From positions 2,432,381 to 2,496,380 of the forward strand of contig NZ_WTYI01000001.1 of the NCBI RefSeq assembly GCF_009827445.1: a stretch of 64,000 nucleotides of DNA, written 5' to 3'. The DNA is from Qipengyuania aquimaris. Lineage in GTDB: Bacteria; Pseudomonadota; Alphaproteobacteria; Sphingomonadales; Sphingomonadaceae. Of the stretch, positions 34,741-50,536 are shown piece by piece. The position numbers and the translations under genes are program-made. Each line of letters begins with the position of its first letter. Position 1 is the stretch's first letter. The notes beneath the pieces were generated by a model that saw nothing but the letters and a program-made list of their open reading frames with translations, was not told the DNA's origin and did no database searches.

Positions 34741-35753
34741 CCGCTGCAACCGTCACCCGCGCCCGCCGGTTTGGCGCGTTCGCTTTCCTGGCACTGGCCA
34801 GCCTGCTTGTTGGCACGTCGTCCCTGCTGGCGCCTGCAAATTCGGCCCAGGCGATGGCGAAGCTCGCCCCGTCGCTCCAGCGCGATATCTCGCAAATGAC
34901 GACGGGCACGGTCGAGATCGACGAATTGGGCACGGCCCAGATCGTCGATGCGCAGAGCCGCAATCTCGCCATTCCAAAGATGAAGGCGCGGCTGGAAACT
35001 GCGCGTGGTTTCGCCGGCATTCCGCTGGGCTCCGCATCCTACAAGACTGCCAACCAGTGCCTCGCGCAGGCCGTCTATTACGAGGCCGCTCTCGAACCGG
35101 AAAAGGGCCAGCGTGCCGTTGCCCAGGTCGTGTTGAACCGCGTCCGGCATCCGGCCTATCCGAACACCGTCTGCGGTGTCGTCTACCAGGGCTACAACCG
35201 GCCCGTCTGCCAGTTCAGCTTCACTTGCGACGGTGCCTTGATGCGTACGCCGCAGGCAAATCTCTGGAAGCAGGCCAAGGCGGTGGCGAAAGACGCGCTC
35301 GCCGGACGCGTCGTGCCCGACGTGGGTACTGCAACGCATTACCATGCCGATTACGTAGTGCCCAAATGGGCCTACACCCTGGGCAAGATCACACAGATCG
35401 GACGCCATATCTTCTACCGCTTCCCGGGCTCGCCGGGCCGGGCCGCCAGCTTTTATCGCGGCTGGGGCGGAAGCGAGTACCTCCCGCAGGTCGACTTCGA
35501 CCGCTTCCGGCTTGCAGCCCAGGCTGAAGAGCAGATCGTGATCGAAGAGACGTTTACCCCGGGGTTGACCGTCGCGCCCGACGTGAAGGACCGCCATGCC
35601 GCGGCCGATGTCGGCGGTCGCATCGACACGACGAAGACTTGGCGCCTTTCCATTCCCGATCCTGTCGCGGCAAGTTCGGGATATCGCTCCACGCTCACCG
35701 AGCAGGGTGAGACGATCCAATCTTCCTCAGAGAATATCGAGACACCGCAATGA
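34737..35753 (+). CDS. SleB-type cell-wall hydrolase inside the T1SS operon
   Basis: 338 residues, N-terminal membrane anchor or signal (about 10-38). A Hydrolase_2/SleB domain occupies about 105-235: A-V-Y-Y-E-A (probable catalytic Glu116), V-A-Q-V-V-L-N-R-V, C-G-V-V-Y-Q-G and C-Q-F-S-F-T-C-D-G. This family cleaves peptidoglycan, as lytic transglycosylase in spore SleB. The C-terminal about 100 residues are unassigned. It overlaps by ATGA both the ABC gene (34737-34740) and the HlyD gene (35750-35753), so it is translationally coupled to both. A role in opening peptidoglycan for the export machine is inferred. Confidence 0.88.
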   Translation: MTAATVTRARRFGAFAFLALASLLVGTSSLLAPANSAQAMAKLAPSLQRDISQMTTGTVEIDELGTAQIVDAQSRNLAIPKMKARLETARGFAGIPLGSASYKTANQCLAQAVYYEAALEPEKGQRAVAQVVLNRVRHPAYPNTVCGVVYQGYNRPVCQFSFTCDGALMRTPQANLWKQAKAVAKDALAGRVVPDVGTATHYHADYVVPKWAYTLGKITQIGRHIFYRFPGSPGRAASFYRGWGGSEYLPQVDFDRFRLAAQAEEQIVIEETFTPGLTVAPDVKDRHAAADVGGRIDTTKTWRLSIPDPVAASSGYRSTLTEQGETIQSSSENIETPQ

Positions 35754-37015
35754 GGATCGGAACAAGCTGGCGCACGATGCCGGCCGCGCAACGTTTGATC
35801 GTCATCGCCACCGTGGGGATAGCACTCTTGTTCGCATGGGCTGCATTTGCGCAGGTCGATCAGATCACGCGCGGTACCGGCAAGGTCATTCCATCGAGCA
35901 AGGCGCAGCTGGTCCAGCCGGCAGAGCCTGCGGTGGTTGCGGAAATTCTCGTTCGCAACGGGCAGAGCGTGAAAAAGGGCGATCTGCTCGTGCGGCTCGA
36001 CGACACGCAGTCGTCTGCCGCCCTTGGCGAACTTGAGACCGAGAACGAGCGCCTGGCGGCCCGCGCTCAGCGCCTCGATTCCGAGGCTTCCGGCGGTCAG
36101 ATCGGGTGCGAACCTGGCACGGCATGCGCGGAAGAGGCCCGGCTTGCACAGGCACGCCGTGCAACAGCGCGTGCGCGGGAAAGCTCGCTCGCTTCGGCGG
36201 TCGAACAGCGTCGTCGCGATTTGTCGGAAGCCCAAGCGACCGCGCAAAGCCTCGAAAGCAGCCTACGCCTTGCGCGCGAGCAGGTGGAGATGCTTCGCCC
36301 GCTTGCGGCCCAGAACATCGTTCCTCAAACCGACCTGCTGACCGCCCAGCGCGAGGTCATCGACCTGCAAGGCAGGCTCGCAGCGGCGCGGCAGGCGGCG
36401 GGCAGGGCATCAGCGGCTATCAGCCAGGCGCAGGCCGATCTTAGCCAGGCACGTGCCGATTTCCGGCAACAGGCGCTGGCGGAACGTAGCGAAGTTGCCA
36501 CGCGAATGGCGGTCAATGAAGAGAGCATTCGTGGTGCTTCGGCACGGCGTGATCGCAACGAGTTGCGCGCGCCCTCGGACGGGATTGTCAACGATCTGCA
36601 GGTCACCACCCAAGGCGGCTTCGTGGGGGCGGGCGAACAGATCATGCAGATTGTGCCGGTTGGCGACAAACTGCTCATCGAAGCGCGGATTTCACCAAGC
36701 GACCGCGCGTTCGTGAAAGTCGGCGACGATGCGAACGTCAAGGTCACAGCCTATGACTTCTCGATTTACGGGGGCATCAAGGGGCGCGTTGCGCAGGTTA
36801 GCGCGGACAGTATCTTCGATGAGGTCGAGCGTGAGGCCTATTATGCGGTCGTGATCGAAACGGATCGCGCCTTTATCGAGAAGGGCGGCGTTCGCCTGCC
36901 GATCGTACCGGGCATGATTTGCGATGTCGAAATCCTGACGGCGCGCCGCAGCGTCTTGTCCTATCTGTTCAAGCCGGTGAACCGCGCTTTCGACAGGGCG
37001 ATGACCGAGCGCTGA
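35750..37015 (+). CDS. HlyD-family T1SS periplasmic adaptor (LapC-like)
   Basis: 421 residues. One N-terminal transmembrane helix (about 18-38), a biotinyl-lipoyl-like half (G-T-G-K-V-I-P-S-S), a long coiled-coil hairpin (about 105-265, heptads rich in Ala/Gln/Arg/Glu), then the barrel-sandwich and beta-barrel domains with R-A-P-S-D-G-I-V-N. The C-terminal P-G-M-I-C-D-V-E-I-L-T-A-R is diagnostic of the HlyD/PrtE type. Bridges the inner-membrane ABC exporter and TolC. Last gene of the plus-strand operon. Confidence 0.95.
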   Translation: MRIGTSWRTMPAAQRLIVIATVGIALLFAWAAFAQVDQITRGTGKVIPSSKAQLVQPAEPAVVAEILVRNGQSVKKGDLLVRLDDTQSSAALGELETENERLAARAQRLDSEASGGQIGCEPGTACAEEARLAQARRATARARESSLASAVEQRRRDLSEAQATAQSLESSLRLAREQVEMLRPLAAQNIVPQTDLLTAQREVIDLQGRLAAARQAAGRASAAISQAQADLSQARADFRQQALAERSEVATRMAVNEESIRGASARRDRNELRAPSDGIVNDLQVTTQGGFVGAGEQIMQIVPVGDKLLIEARISPSDRAFVKVGDDANVKVTAYDFSIYGGIKGRVAQVSADSIFDEVEREAYYAVVIETDRAFIEKGGVRLPIVPGMICDVEILTARRSVLSYLFKPVNRAFDRAMTER

Positions 37016-37033
37016 GCGCGCTCTGCCATGAAC

Positions 37034-38029
37034 TCAATATCCGTGTAGCCAGCTTTGCTTGGCGCCGAGGCTCATGACCGGGCGATACCCGTGGTCGGCG
37101 CGGGCATCGAGCGGCGCGTCGCCAACATTATCGAGCATGAGATAGCCTGCATCGGTCTTGACCAGCAGCACGGCGTGATCGCGGCGACGAATGAGATCAC
37201 GAGCCAGCGTCAGGATCATGTCGTCGCGCGAAATGCCGGCAGCGGCGAGCAATTCCATCTTGAGGAGCGCGAAATCCTCGCAATCACCCTTTCCAAGGCG
37301 CAGCGTGGTTCCGGCGTCGGCCCAATAGTCGGCGCGACCGAACAGGTCGCGGTCTTCGGCATGAGTAATGCTGCGATTGACCCAGCGGTTGACCGAGGCG
37401 ACCAGCGCGTTCTGGTCGACACGCGGCGCGCCGATAGCGGCGAGCGTCGGGCCAAGATTGGTGCGCGCGCGGCTGACGCGGGCAAAGGCGCTGTCGAAGC
37501 TTGTCGAGCCGACCGGAACCAGCTTGCTACCGAGGATGCGATCTGCGCTGCCACCAACCACCGGGGCGGCGGCCATCGGCGGTTGGGCGGTGCGACGCGG
37601 AATGAAGGACAATGGCTGGACCGGATCGAACACGGCACGCGCGGCGAAGGGGCTCGACACGCCGCAGCCTGCCTGCCTCGCCGGTACTGGGCCGGCAGCC
37701 GGTTCGAGCGGCTTAGCCGGAGAGCCCGCAAACAACGGATGGTCTTCCTGGCCTTCCTGCTGTGCGCGAATAGCGTCGAGAGCGCTCGCCTGGCCGAGGA
37801 TGGCCGCGGTCTTGCTCTGCCGCGAAAGTGTCGCGCCCGATCGTGCCGCGGCGCCTGGCTGGACCGCGTCGCAATCGGCTGCACCGGCGACGCCGGGAGC
37901 AGCTGCGAGGAGGACCTGCGGGCTGGCCGCCTGCGCAGGGATCGCCAGCACTGCCGCGAGGCCCGCGCCAGCGAGGGCGAGGGTTATGCCGGATCGTGAA
38001 CGGCGGGGCAGGGTGGGCGCATTGACCAT
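37034..38029 (-). CDS. LapG-type transglutaminase-like periplasmic cysteine protease
   Basis: 331 residues with a signal peptide (cleavage near A-Q-A-A-S, about 35). A Pro/Ala-rich stretch (about 40-170) precedes the BTLCP (DUF920, COG3672) catalytic domain at about 175-325. Catalytic triad: C250 in G-D-C-E-D-F, H285 in R-R-D-H-A-V-L and D300 in Y-L-M-L-D-N. D249 and E251 flank the Cys as in the calcium-binding DCE motif of Pseudomonas LapG. LapG cuts LapA near its N-terminus, releasing the adhesin, when c-di-GMP is low and LapD does not sequester it. Convergent with the T1SS operon, 18 bases away. The long proline-rich pro-region is unusual. Confidence 0.9.
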   Translation of the reverse strand: MVNAPTLPRRSRSGITLALAGAGLAAVLAIPAQAASPQVLLAAAPGVAGAADCDAVQPGAAARSGATLSRQSKTAAILGQASALDAIRAQQEGQEDHPLFAGSPAKPLEPAAGPVPARQAGCGVSSPFAARAVFDPVQPLSFIPRRTAQPPMAAAPVVGGSADRILGSKLVPVGSTSFDSAFARVSRARTNLGPTLAAIGAPRVDQNALVASVNRWVNRSITHAEDRDLFGRADYWADAGTTLRLGKGDCEDFALLKMELLAAAGISRDDMILTLARDLIRRRDHAVLLVKTDAGYLMLDNVGDAPLDARADHGYRPVMSLGAKQSWLHGY

Positions 38030-38167
38030 GCCCTCCCAGCTAAAGCGTCGCCGTCAAGACGAGGTTTCGCAGTCTGGTTAACGCCGCGCAAACGTTTCTG
38101 GCGCTTCAGCCAGCGGAAAGGCTTCACCTACTAGCCTCGTGCAATTCCTGACCATTGAGGACTTGCG

Positions 38168-38710
38168 ATGCGCCTTCGAATAACGGCCCTGCTGGCCGCG
38201 ACCCTTGCTTTCGGCCTTCCGGCAACTGCTCATGCCGACGAGGTTTATGGCGGCGTCTATGCTCATGGCGTCGATACGCCGTTCACATTCGACACGGGCG
38301 AGGGCGGGGCGGACCTGCAGGTCGGATATCGCTTCGATCCGATCGCGGGTTTGGAGAGCCTCGGCGGTCCGCAGCCCTATGTGTTCGGCTCGGTCAATTC
38401 AGGCGGCGACACGAATTTCGCCGGCGTTGGCGTCAGCTGGAAGGCGGAGATCGGCAAGCTATACCTGCGTCCCGGCGTGGGCCTCGTGATTCATGACGCA
38501 CCCGATCTGCGGGTCGATCCCGCAACCGGGATGCGGACCGATCTCGGTAGCCGCGTCCTGTTCGAACCGGAGCTCGCGATCGGTGTGGACCTCGACCCGC
38601 GCTGGTCTCTCGAGGCCAGCTGGGTCCACATCAGCAATGCGCGCCTGTTCAATTCCGAACAGAACCCCGGCATCGACATGATGGGGCTGAGGCTGAATTA
38701 CCGGATGTAG
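38168..38710 (+). CDS. PagL-like acyloxyacyl hydrolase (lipid A 3-O-deacylase family)
   Basis: 180 residues, signal peptide (cleavage near A-H-A-D), then an eight-stranded beta-barrel pattern. The C-terminal S-W-V-H-I-S-N-A and N-P-G-I-D motifs match PagL, in which His and Ser (here H154, S156) plus Glu form the triad; E164 is a candidate third residue but its spacing is shorter. Outer-membrane enzyme that trims lipid A acyl chains. Starts 139 bases from the divergent LapG start. Confidence 0.78.
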   Translation: MRLRITALLAATLAFGLPATAHADEVYGGVYAHGVDTPFTFDTGEGGADLQVGYRFDPIAGLESLGGPQPYVFGSVNSGGDTNFAGVGVSWKAEIGKLYLRPGVGLVIHDAPDLRVDPATGMRTDLGSRVLFEPELAIGVDLDPRWSLEASWVHISNARLFNSEQNPGIDMMGLRLNYRM

Positions 38711-38722
38711 TTTCCTCGGCGA

Positions 38723-39028
38723 TCAGGTCCTGCGACGACGCTGACGTGGTTGCGAGCCGTAGCTGAAATACATCGAGGATCGCGACCGCAGCTTGCGCCC
38801 GGAAAGGACTTCGAAAAGACGGCGTAGCCCGCGCACCGCAGCGGCGGAGAGACTTGCGGCGAGCGTGAAAGCGTCCACGACGAGCAGGACGGGGAGCGCC
38901 AGCATTGCCGGCAGCCTCTTGCGAATGATGCGCGCCGAAACCGAGTCGGGCGCAAACCTGACCAGAACCGCGGAGACGACAAAGCACAGCGCGCCATACA
39001 GCGCGAAAAAAACAATCAAATCTATCAT
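38723..39028 (-). CDS. Small two-helix membrane protein of unknown function
   Basis: 101 residues. Hydrophobic segments at about 5-27 and 40-65, followed by a very basic C-terminal tail (about 68-101) ending in a run of arginines, presumably cytoplasmic. No family recognised. Convergent with the PagL-like gene, which ends 12 bases away. Confidence 0.6.
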   Translation of the reverse strand: MIDLIVFFALYGALCFVVSAVLVRFAPDSVSARIIRKRLPAMLALPVLLVVDAFTLAASLSAAAVRGLRRLFEVLSGRKLRSRSSMYFSYGSQPRQRRRRT

Positions 39029-39237
39029 GTAAACGACCCTTGTGGGAGGGCGCCATTAAGGGGGCAGTGGCCGCGGGGCAAGACCAATCGCTATCTTTTT
39101 CGGACCCTATTTTCGAGGGGTGAGGCAAGCGCCCCCGCAAGAGGGATTCCCGGCGATCAAGAATGGTGCCGGGCGCAAAAAAGGGCGGCGCCTTGCGGCA
39201 CCGCCCTTCTTCAAAATCAGCGAAAGCTGAACGAAGC
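39029..39237. other. Intergenic region downstream of rplL
   Basis: About 210 bases with the rplL terminator near 39178-39208 and no gene I can support. It may also hold the promoter of the small membrane gene. Confidence 0.4.
39178..39208 (-). terminator. Rho-independent terminator of rplJ-rplL
   Basis: On the minus strand AAGGGCGG (complement of 39201-39208) pairs with CCGCCCTT (complement of 39181-39188), followed by a T-run (complement of the A-run just left of 39181). It lies 30 bases after the rplL stop codon. Confidence 0.85.
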
Positions 39238-39615
39238 TTACTTGAGCTCGACGGTACCGCCGGCTGCTTCGATCTTGCCCTTGATTTCTTCGGCTTCAGC
39301 CTTGTTGACGCCTTCCTTGAGCGCCTTGGGAGCGCCTTCGACAAGAGCCTTGGCTTCGGTAAGGCCGAGACCGGTGATGGCGCGGACTTCCTTGATGACC
39401 TGGATCTTCTTGCCACCGTCGCCGGTGAGGACGACGTCGAATTCGTCCTTTTCTTCAGCAGCGGCACCTGCGTCACCGCCGCCGGCGGGGCCAGCAACAG
39501 CAACAGCAGCAGCGGCGCTTACGCCCCACTCTTCTTCAAGTGCCTTGGCAAGCTCAGCGGCTTCCATGACAGTCAGCTTCGACAGTTCTTCAACAAGCTT
39601 GGCGATATCAGCCAT
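39238..39615 (-). CDS. rplL: 50S ribosomal protein L7/L12
   Basis: 125 residues. Stalk protein that recruits translation GTPases. N-terminal dimerisation helices ([19 protein letters not shown]), an Ala/Gly-rich hinge (about 35-52), and a C-terminal domain with K-I[22 protein letters not shown]. Encoded 78 bases after rplJ on the same strand. Confidence 0.98.
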   Translation of the reverse strand: MADIAKLVEELSKLTVMEAAELAKALEEEWGVSAAAAVAVAGPAGGGDAGAAAEEKDEFDVVLTGDGGKKIQVIKEVRAITGLGLTEAKALVEGAPKALKEGVNKAEAEEIKGKIEAAGGTVELK

Positions 39616-39693
39616 GATGTTTCACTCCAATAAATAGGCCGGGGCGGATGATTGGTTTGCCCCGATGAATAAGTCGCGTTTGCGAGAGGTCTC

Positions 39694-40209
39694 TTACGCC
39701 GCTTCCTTGGCGCCATAGGCACCGAAGACGCGTGCGAGCATCGAAACGGGTTCCTTGACCGTGCGGACAACCTTGGTTGCCGGCGCGTTGAGGAGGCCCA
39801 CGATCGTGCCACGCAGTTCGTCGAGGCTCGGCATCGAGGCGAGTGCCTTGACCCCGGCTTCGTCGAGCGCAACCGCTCCCATGGAACCGCCGACGATTTC
39901 GAGCTTCTCGTTCGTCTTGGCGAAATCCACTGCCACCTTGGCAGCTGCAACCGGGTCTTCGCTGTAAGCGAGGGCGGTCGGGCCGGTCAGGTGGTCGGCG
40001 ATACCGGTGTAATCGGTACCGTCGAGAGCGAGCTTGGCGAGACGGTTCTTCGCAACCTGGTAGGACGCACCGGCTTCACGCATCTTCGTACGCAATTCGG
40101 TCGACTGTGCGACCGTAAGGCCCAGGTTGCGGGTCACGACGACCACGCCAGCCTGGTTGAAGACTTCGTTGAGCTGGGCGACCGCATCGGCTTTCTGCGA
40201 ACGATCCAT
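39694..40209 (-). CDS. rplJ: 50S ribosomal protein L10
   Basis: 171 residues from the ATG at 40209 (AAGGAG site). Anchors L7/L12 dimers to the ribosome stalk base. Contains the N-terminal rRNA-binding domain ([13 protein letters not shown]) and A-K-N-R-L-A-K-L-A. The C-terminal helix that binds L7/L12 ends V-F-G-A-Y-G-A-K. An ATG five codons upstream is unlikely. First gene of the minus-strand rplJL operon. Confidence 0.98.
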   Translation of the reverse strand: MDRSQKADAVAQLNEVFNQAGVVVVTRNLGLTVAQSTELRTKMREAGASYQVAKNRLAKLALDGTDYTGIADHLTGPTALAYSEDPVAAAKVAVDFAKTNEKLEIVGGSMGAVALDEAGVKALASMPSLDELRGTIVGLLNAPATKVVRTVKEPVSMLARVFGAYGAKEAA

Positions 40210-40440
40210 GCCATACTCCTTCACTATGACCCCGCCGGATGGCTCCGCCGGGATCGGCTACGTTTGTCCATGCTGTCGAAACAACACGGGCGAGTCCGTT
40301 GATGGGGGAAGGAGTGCGCCATCTGGCGCGAAACGGCGGACATCAAGCCTGCCGGAAAATCTCTTTTCCCCGTCTAGGCTGGAAATTAAGACCGGCAAAT
40401 CCCGGTCACCAACTGTCTCGGACGGATGAGGGCGAATACA
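40210..40440 (-). promoter_or_regulatory. rplJ upstream leader, probable L10 autoregulatory region and promoter
   Basis: About 230 bases of non-coding sequence precede rplJ. L10-L12 complexes commonly bind such leaders to repress their own translation. A GACCGG/CCGGTC inverted repeat lies at 40390-40407, and several GC-rich stems can be drawn nearer the start codon. I could not establish the kink-turn of a canonical L10 leader by eye. Confidence 0.35.
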
Positions 40441-40442
40441 AA

Positions 40443-40467
40443 GAGACCCGCCTTCGCGGCGGGCCTC
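40443..40467 (-). terminator. Terminator of the DUF2975-XRE cassette
   Basis: CCCGCC (40447-40452), loop TTCGC, GGCGGG (40458-40463), extended by GAG/CTC after one mismatch. On the minus strand it is followed by T-rich sequence (TCTTTGTATT). It lies about 20 bases beyond the XRE gene stop at 40488 and insulates rplJ. Confidence 0.75.
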
Positions 40468-40487
40468 TAAGGATTTCGTGGGCTGAG

Positions 40488-40685
40488 TCAAGCATTCTCG
40501 TAGGAAAGCAGGTCGCCCGGCTGGCAATCCAGTTCCCGGCAGATGGCCGCCAGCGTCGAGAAACGGATCGCCTTGGCCTTGCCGGTCTTGAGGATGGACA
40601 GGTTGGCGAGGGTGAGGCCGACGCGTTCCGCCAGTTCGGTCAGCGTCATGCGGCGTTCGTGCAGGAGGTCGTCGAGTTTGACCAT
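40488..40685 (-). CDS. XRE/YozG-type transcriptional regulator
   Basis: 65 residues from the ATG at 40685 (AAGGAG site); an ATG at 40715 that overlaps the upstream stop (TGATG) would add 10 residues. Nearly the whole protein is one Cro/CI HTH: M-T-L-T-E-L-A-E-R-V-G-L-T-L-A-N-L-S-I-L-K, then A-I-R-F-S-T-L-A-A-I-C-R. This class (YozG-like) is often paired with DUF2975 membrane proteins, as here. Likely regulates its own cassette. Confidence 0.88.
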   Translation of the reverse strand: MVKLDDLLHERRMTLTELAERVGLTLANLSILKTGKAKAIRFSTLAAICRELDCQPGDLLSYENA

Positions 40686-40714
40686 GATGGTGGCTCCTTC
40701 GTCTTCGGCTGGCA

Positions 40715-41245
40715 TCACACGGTCCCTTCGAGATCTTCGCGCATCGCGGCGCCGTGGCGGAATACGCGGGCAAGGATGAAGAGGACAATCGCAAGCAACA
40801 CGCCGGTGAGCGAGAAGTCGATGTCGATCGACAGCTCCTCTGCCGGGAAGAACTTCTGAAGATAGACAGCCATGGCCGCGATCGGGAAAGACGCGATCTG
40901 GAAGATCAGCGCGATCCAGCCCATCCGGGTGAGGCGCTGCGCATTTTCGTTGGTGAAGGGGTCGCCCTGACTGACAGTATCGATCAGCCTTCCAAGCAAT
41001 TGGAAGAAGTGAAACGCCATCATTACGACGCAAGCAATAGAGGCGAGCACGAGGATGGTCAGCATCAGGGCCGGCACATAGGAACCCCCGGCTGCTGCGA
41101 CAGTCGCGGCGAAGTCGCCTTTATGAAACAGAAGAAATGGGACGAGGGTGACCAACAGCATCGCGACCAGGGCCGTGATCGCCATCAGCAATACGGTCAT
41201 GATCTTGCCTGCGGTCAGAAGCGGATCGGACTTCCTGCTTGTCAT
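40715..41245 (-). CDS. DUF2975 membrane protein
   Basis: 176 residues from the ATG at 41245. Four transmembrane segments (about 12-34, 55-80, 105-125, 138-160). G-D-P-F-T-x-E-N-A-x-R-L-x-x-M-G-W is the DUF2975 hallmark. Function unknown; the family is usually encoded beside a small XRE regulator, as here. The frame extends upstream but non-homologously. The stop overlaps a possible start of the regulator. Confidence 0.87.
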   Translation of the reverse strand: MTSRKSDPLLTAGKIMTVLLMAITALVAMLLVTLVPFLLFHKGDFAATVAAAGGSYVPALMLTILVLASIACVVMMAFHFFQLLGRLIDTVSQGDPFTNENAQRLTRMGWIALIFQIASFPIAAMAVYLQKFFPAEELSIDIDFSLTGVLLAIVLFILARVFRHGAAMREDLEGTV

Positions 41246-41268
41246 GATTTGATCTCCAGACGTTAGGT

Positions 41269-41397
41269 TCAGGCGATGGCAGGCGTCTCGACCACAGCAA
41301 GTTGGGCGGTCGGGACCGAGACGATTGTCTGCATCGAAAGAACGGTGATGGTGACAGCTGCAAAGACAGCGACGATATGGTTGGCAAAACGGGGCAT
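41269..41397 (-). CDS. 42-residue small hydrophobic peptide, first gene of the DUF2975 cassette
   Basis: ATG at 41397, stop at 41269, 42 codons. A good ribosome-binding site, AAGGAG, sits 8 bases upstream, and the stop lies 23 bases before the DUF2975 start. The product begins M-P-R-F-A-N-H and has one hydrophobic stretch (I-V-A-V-F-A-A-V-T-I-T-V-L), like a signal sequence or single-pass peptide, with a short acidic-ended tail (V-V-E-T-P-A-I-A). No family recognised. Ribosome-binding site and operon position are the main support. Confidence 0.6.
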   Translation of the reverse strand: MPRFANHIVAVFAAVTITVLSMQTIVSVPTAQLAVVETPAIA

Positions 41398-41415
41398 TTA
41401 TCGAACTCCTTGATG

Positions 41416-41492
41416 ATCGATATCGATAATCAATAGGGCGAGTCGCTTTTATTGTCAATCGATAATATTGAAAAACGATATATCTCATATCG
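41416..41492. promoter_or_regulatory. Cluster of ATCGAT/ATATCG palindromes, candidate XRE operators
   Basis: A perfect 12-bp palindrome ATCGATATCGAT at 41416-41427; an ATCGATAATATTG copy at about 41458-41470; and an inverted repeat CGATAT-ATCTC-ATATCG at 41476-41492. All lie just upstream of the small-peptide gene of the XRE cassette, the place expected for autoregulation. Confidence 0.5.
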
Positions 41493-41539
41493 AAAGCCAT
41501 GAGGCACGCGATTCTGTCGTTTTTGCGCGCATCGCCTGT

Positions 41540-41568
41540 TTGACTTTCCCCTGCACGCTTCCTACATG
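41540..41568 (+). promoter_or_regulatory. Candidate sigma70-type promoter of rpoBC
   Basis: TTGACT (41540-41545) and TACATG (41563-41568) with a 17-base spacer, about 235 bases upstream of rpoB. It would make rpoBC independent of the ribosomal protein genes. Confidence 0.45.
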
Positions 41569-41805
41569 CTCACCCGACCGCACGCTTCGAGCGAGTCCGA
41601 TTCATGCGCGGGGATCGGAACCAGGATGGAAGCGGCGTTTCCATATCGCGACGTTCTCTAAGAGCTGCAGCCGCCGCCCGACCGGGCGTGCTTGTCCTGC
41701 GGCCTTTTTGCGTCTCGCGATACGGCTCTCACGCGCATGAGACATCTATTGGCAGCCCTGTCCGCGCGGGGTTGCAGGCACACGAAAAGAGGCACGAGCT
41801 CCTTT

Positions 41806-45985
<4,180 letters not shown>

Positions 45986-45987
<2 letters not shown>

Positions 45988-46003
45988 GGGGCCAACGCCC
46001 CCT
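45986..46003 (+). other. Hairpin at the rpoB stop codon
   Basis: AGGGGGC (45986-45992) and GCCCCCT (45997-46003) with a CAAC loop start inside the rpoB stop codon and end 43 bases before rpoC. No T-run follows, so it is more likely an mRNA-stability or processing element than a terminator. Confidence 0.5.
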
Positions 46004-46045
46004 CCGCTTTCCGCCCATTAGAAATACCCCTTGGGAAATTAAGTC

Positions 46046-50374
<4,329 letters not shown>

Positions 50375-50402
50375 GCCGGACTTTCGGACCTGAACTGAAT
50401 TG

Positions 50403-50433
50403 GCCCCGCCGGAGCGATCCGGCGGGGCTTTTT
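50403..50433 (+). terminator. Rho-independent terminator of rpoBC
   Basis: GCCCCGCCGGA (50403-50413), loop GCGA, TCCGGCGGGGC (50418-50428) and TTTTT. A perfect 11-bp stem 29 bases after the rpoC stop. Confidence 0.95.
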
Positions 50434-50536
50434 CATGGATCAGCCAAGACGGCCTCCTTGCCGCTATACATTGGCTGGCTGTTTCGGTTACAATGCAGTG
50501 GGATACGCGCGGTGAGGCGCGAGAACCGGGGGCCGA

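Larger units (their letters stand above)
41398..41805. promoter_or_regulatory. Divergent regulatory region between the DUF2975 cassette and rpoB
   Basis: About 408 bases without a supported gene. The left part (41410-41495) is AT-rich and carries several ATCGATA-like elements; the right part holds the rpoB promoter candidate and a long rpoB leader of about 230 bases. An open frame through the leader reads as non-protein-like. Confidence 0.55.

Noticed and set aside
34182-35720. 512-codon minus-strand frame across the exporter/hydrolase genes
   Set aside because: Opposes two genes with clear domains and ATGA coupling.
40715-41245. Toxin-antitoxin pair (DUF2975 with XRE regulator)
   Set aside because: A regulator after a membrane protein superficially looks like one, but DUF2975-XRE pairs are widespread and no toxin motif is present.
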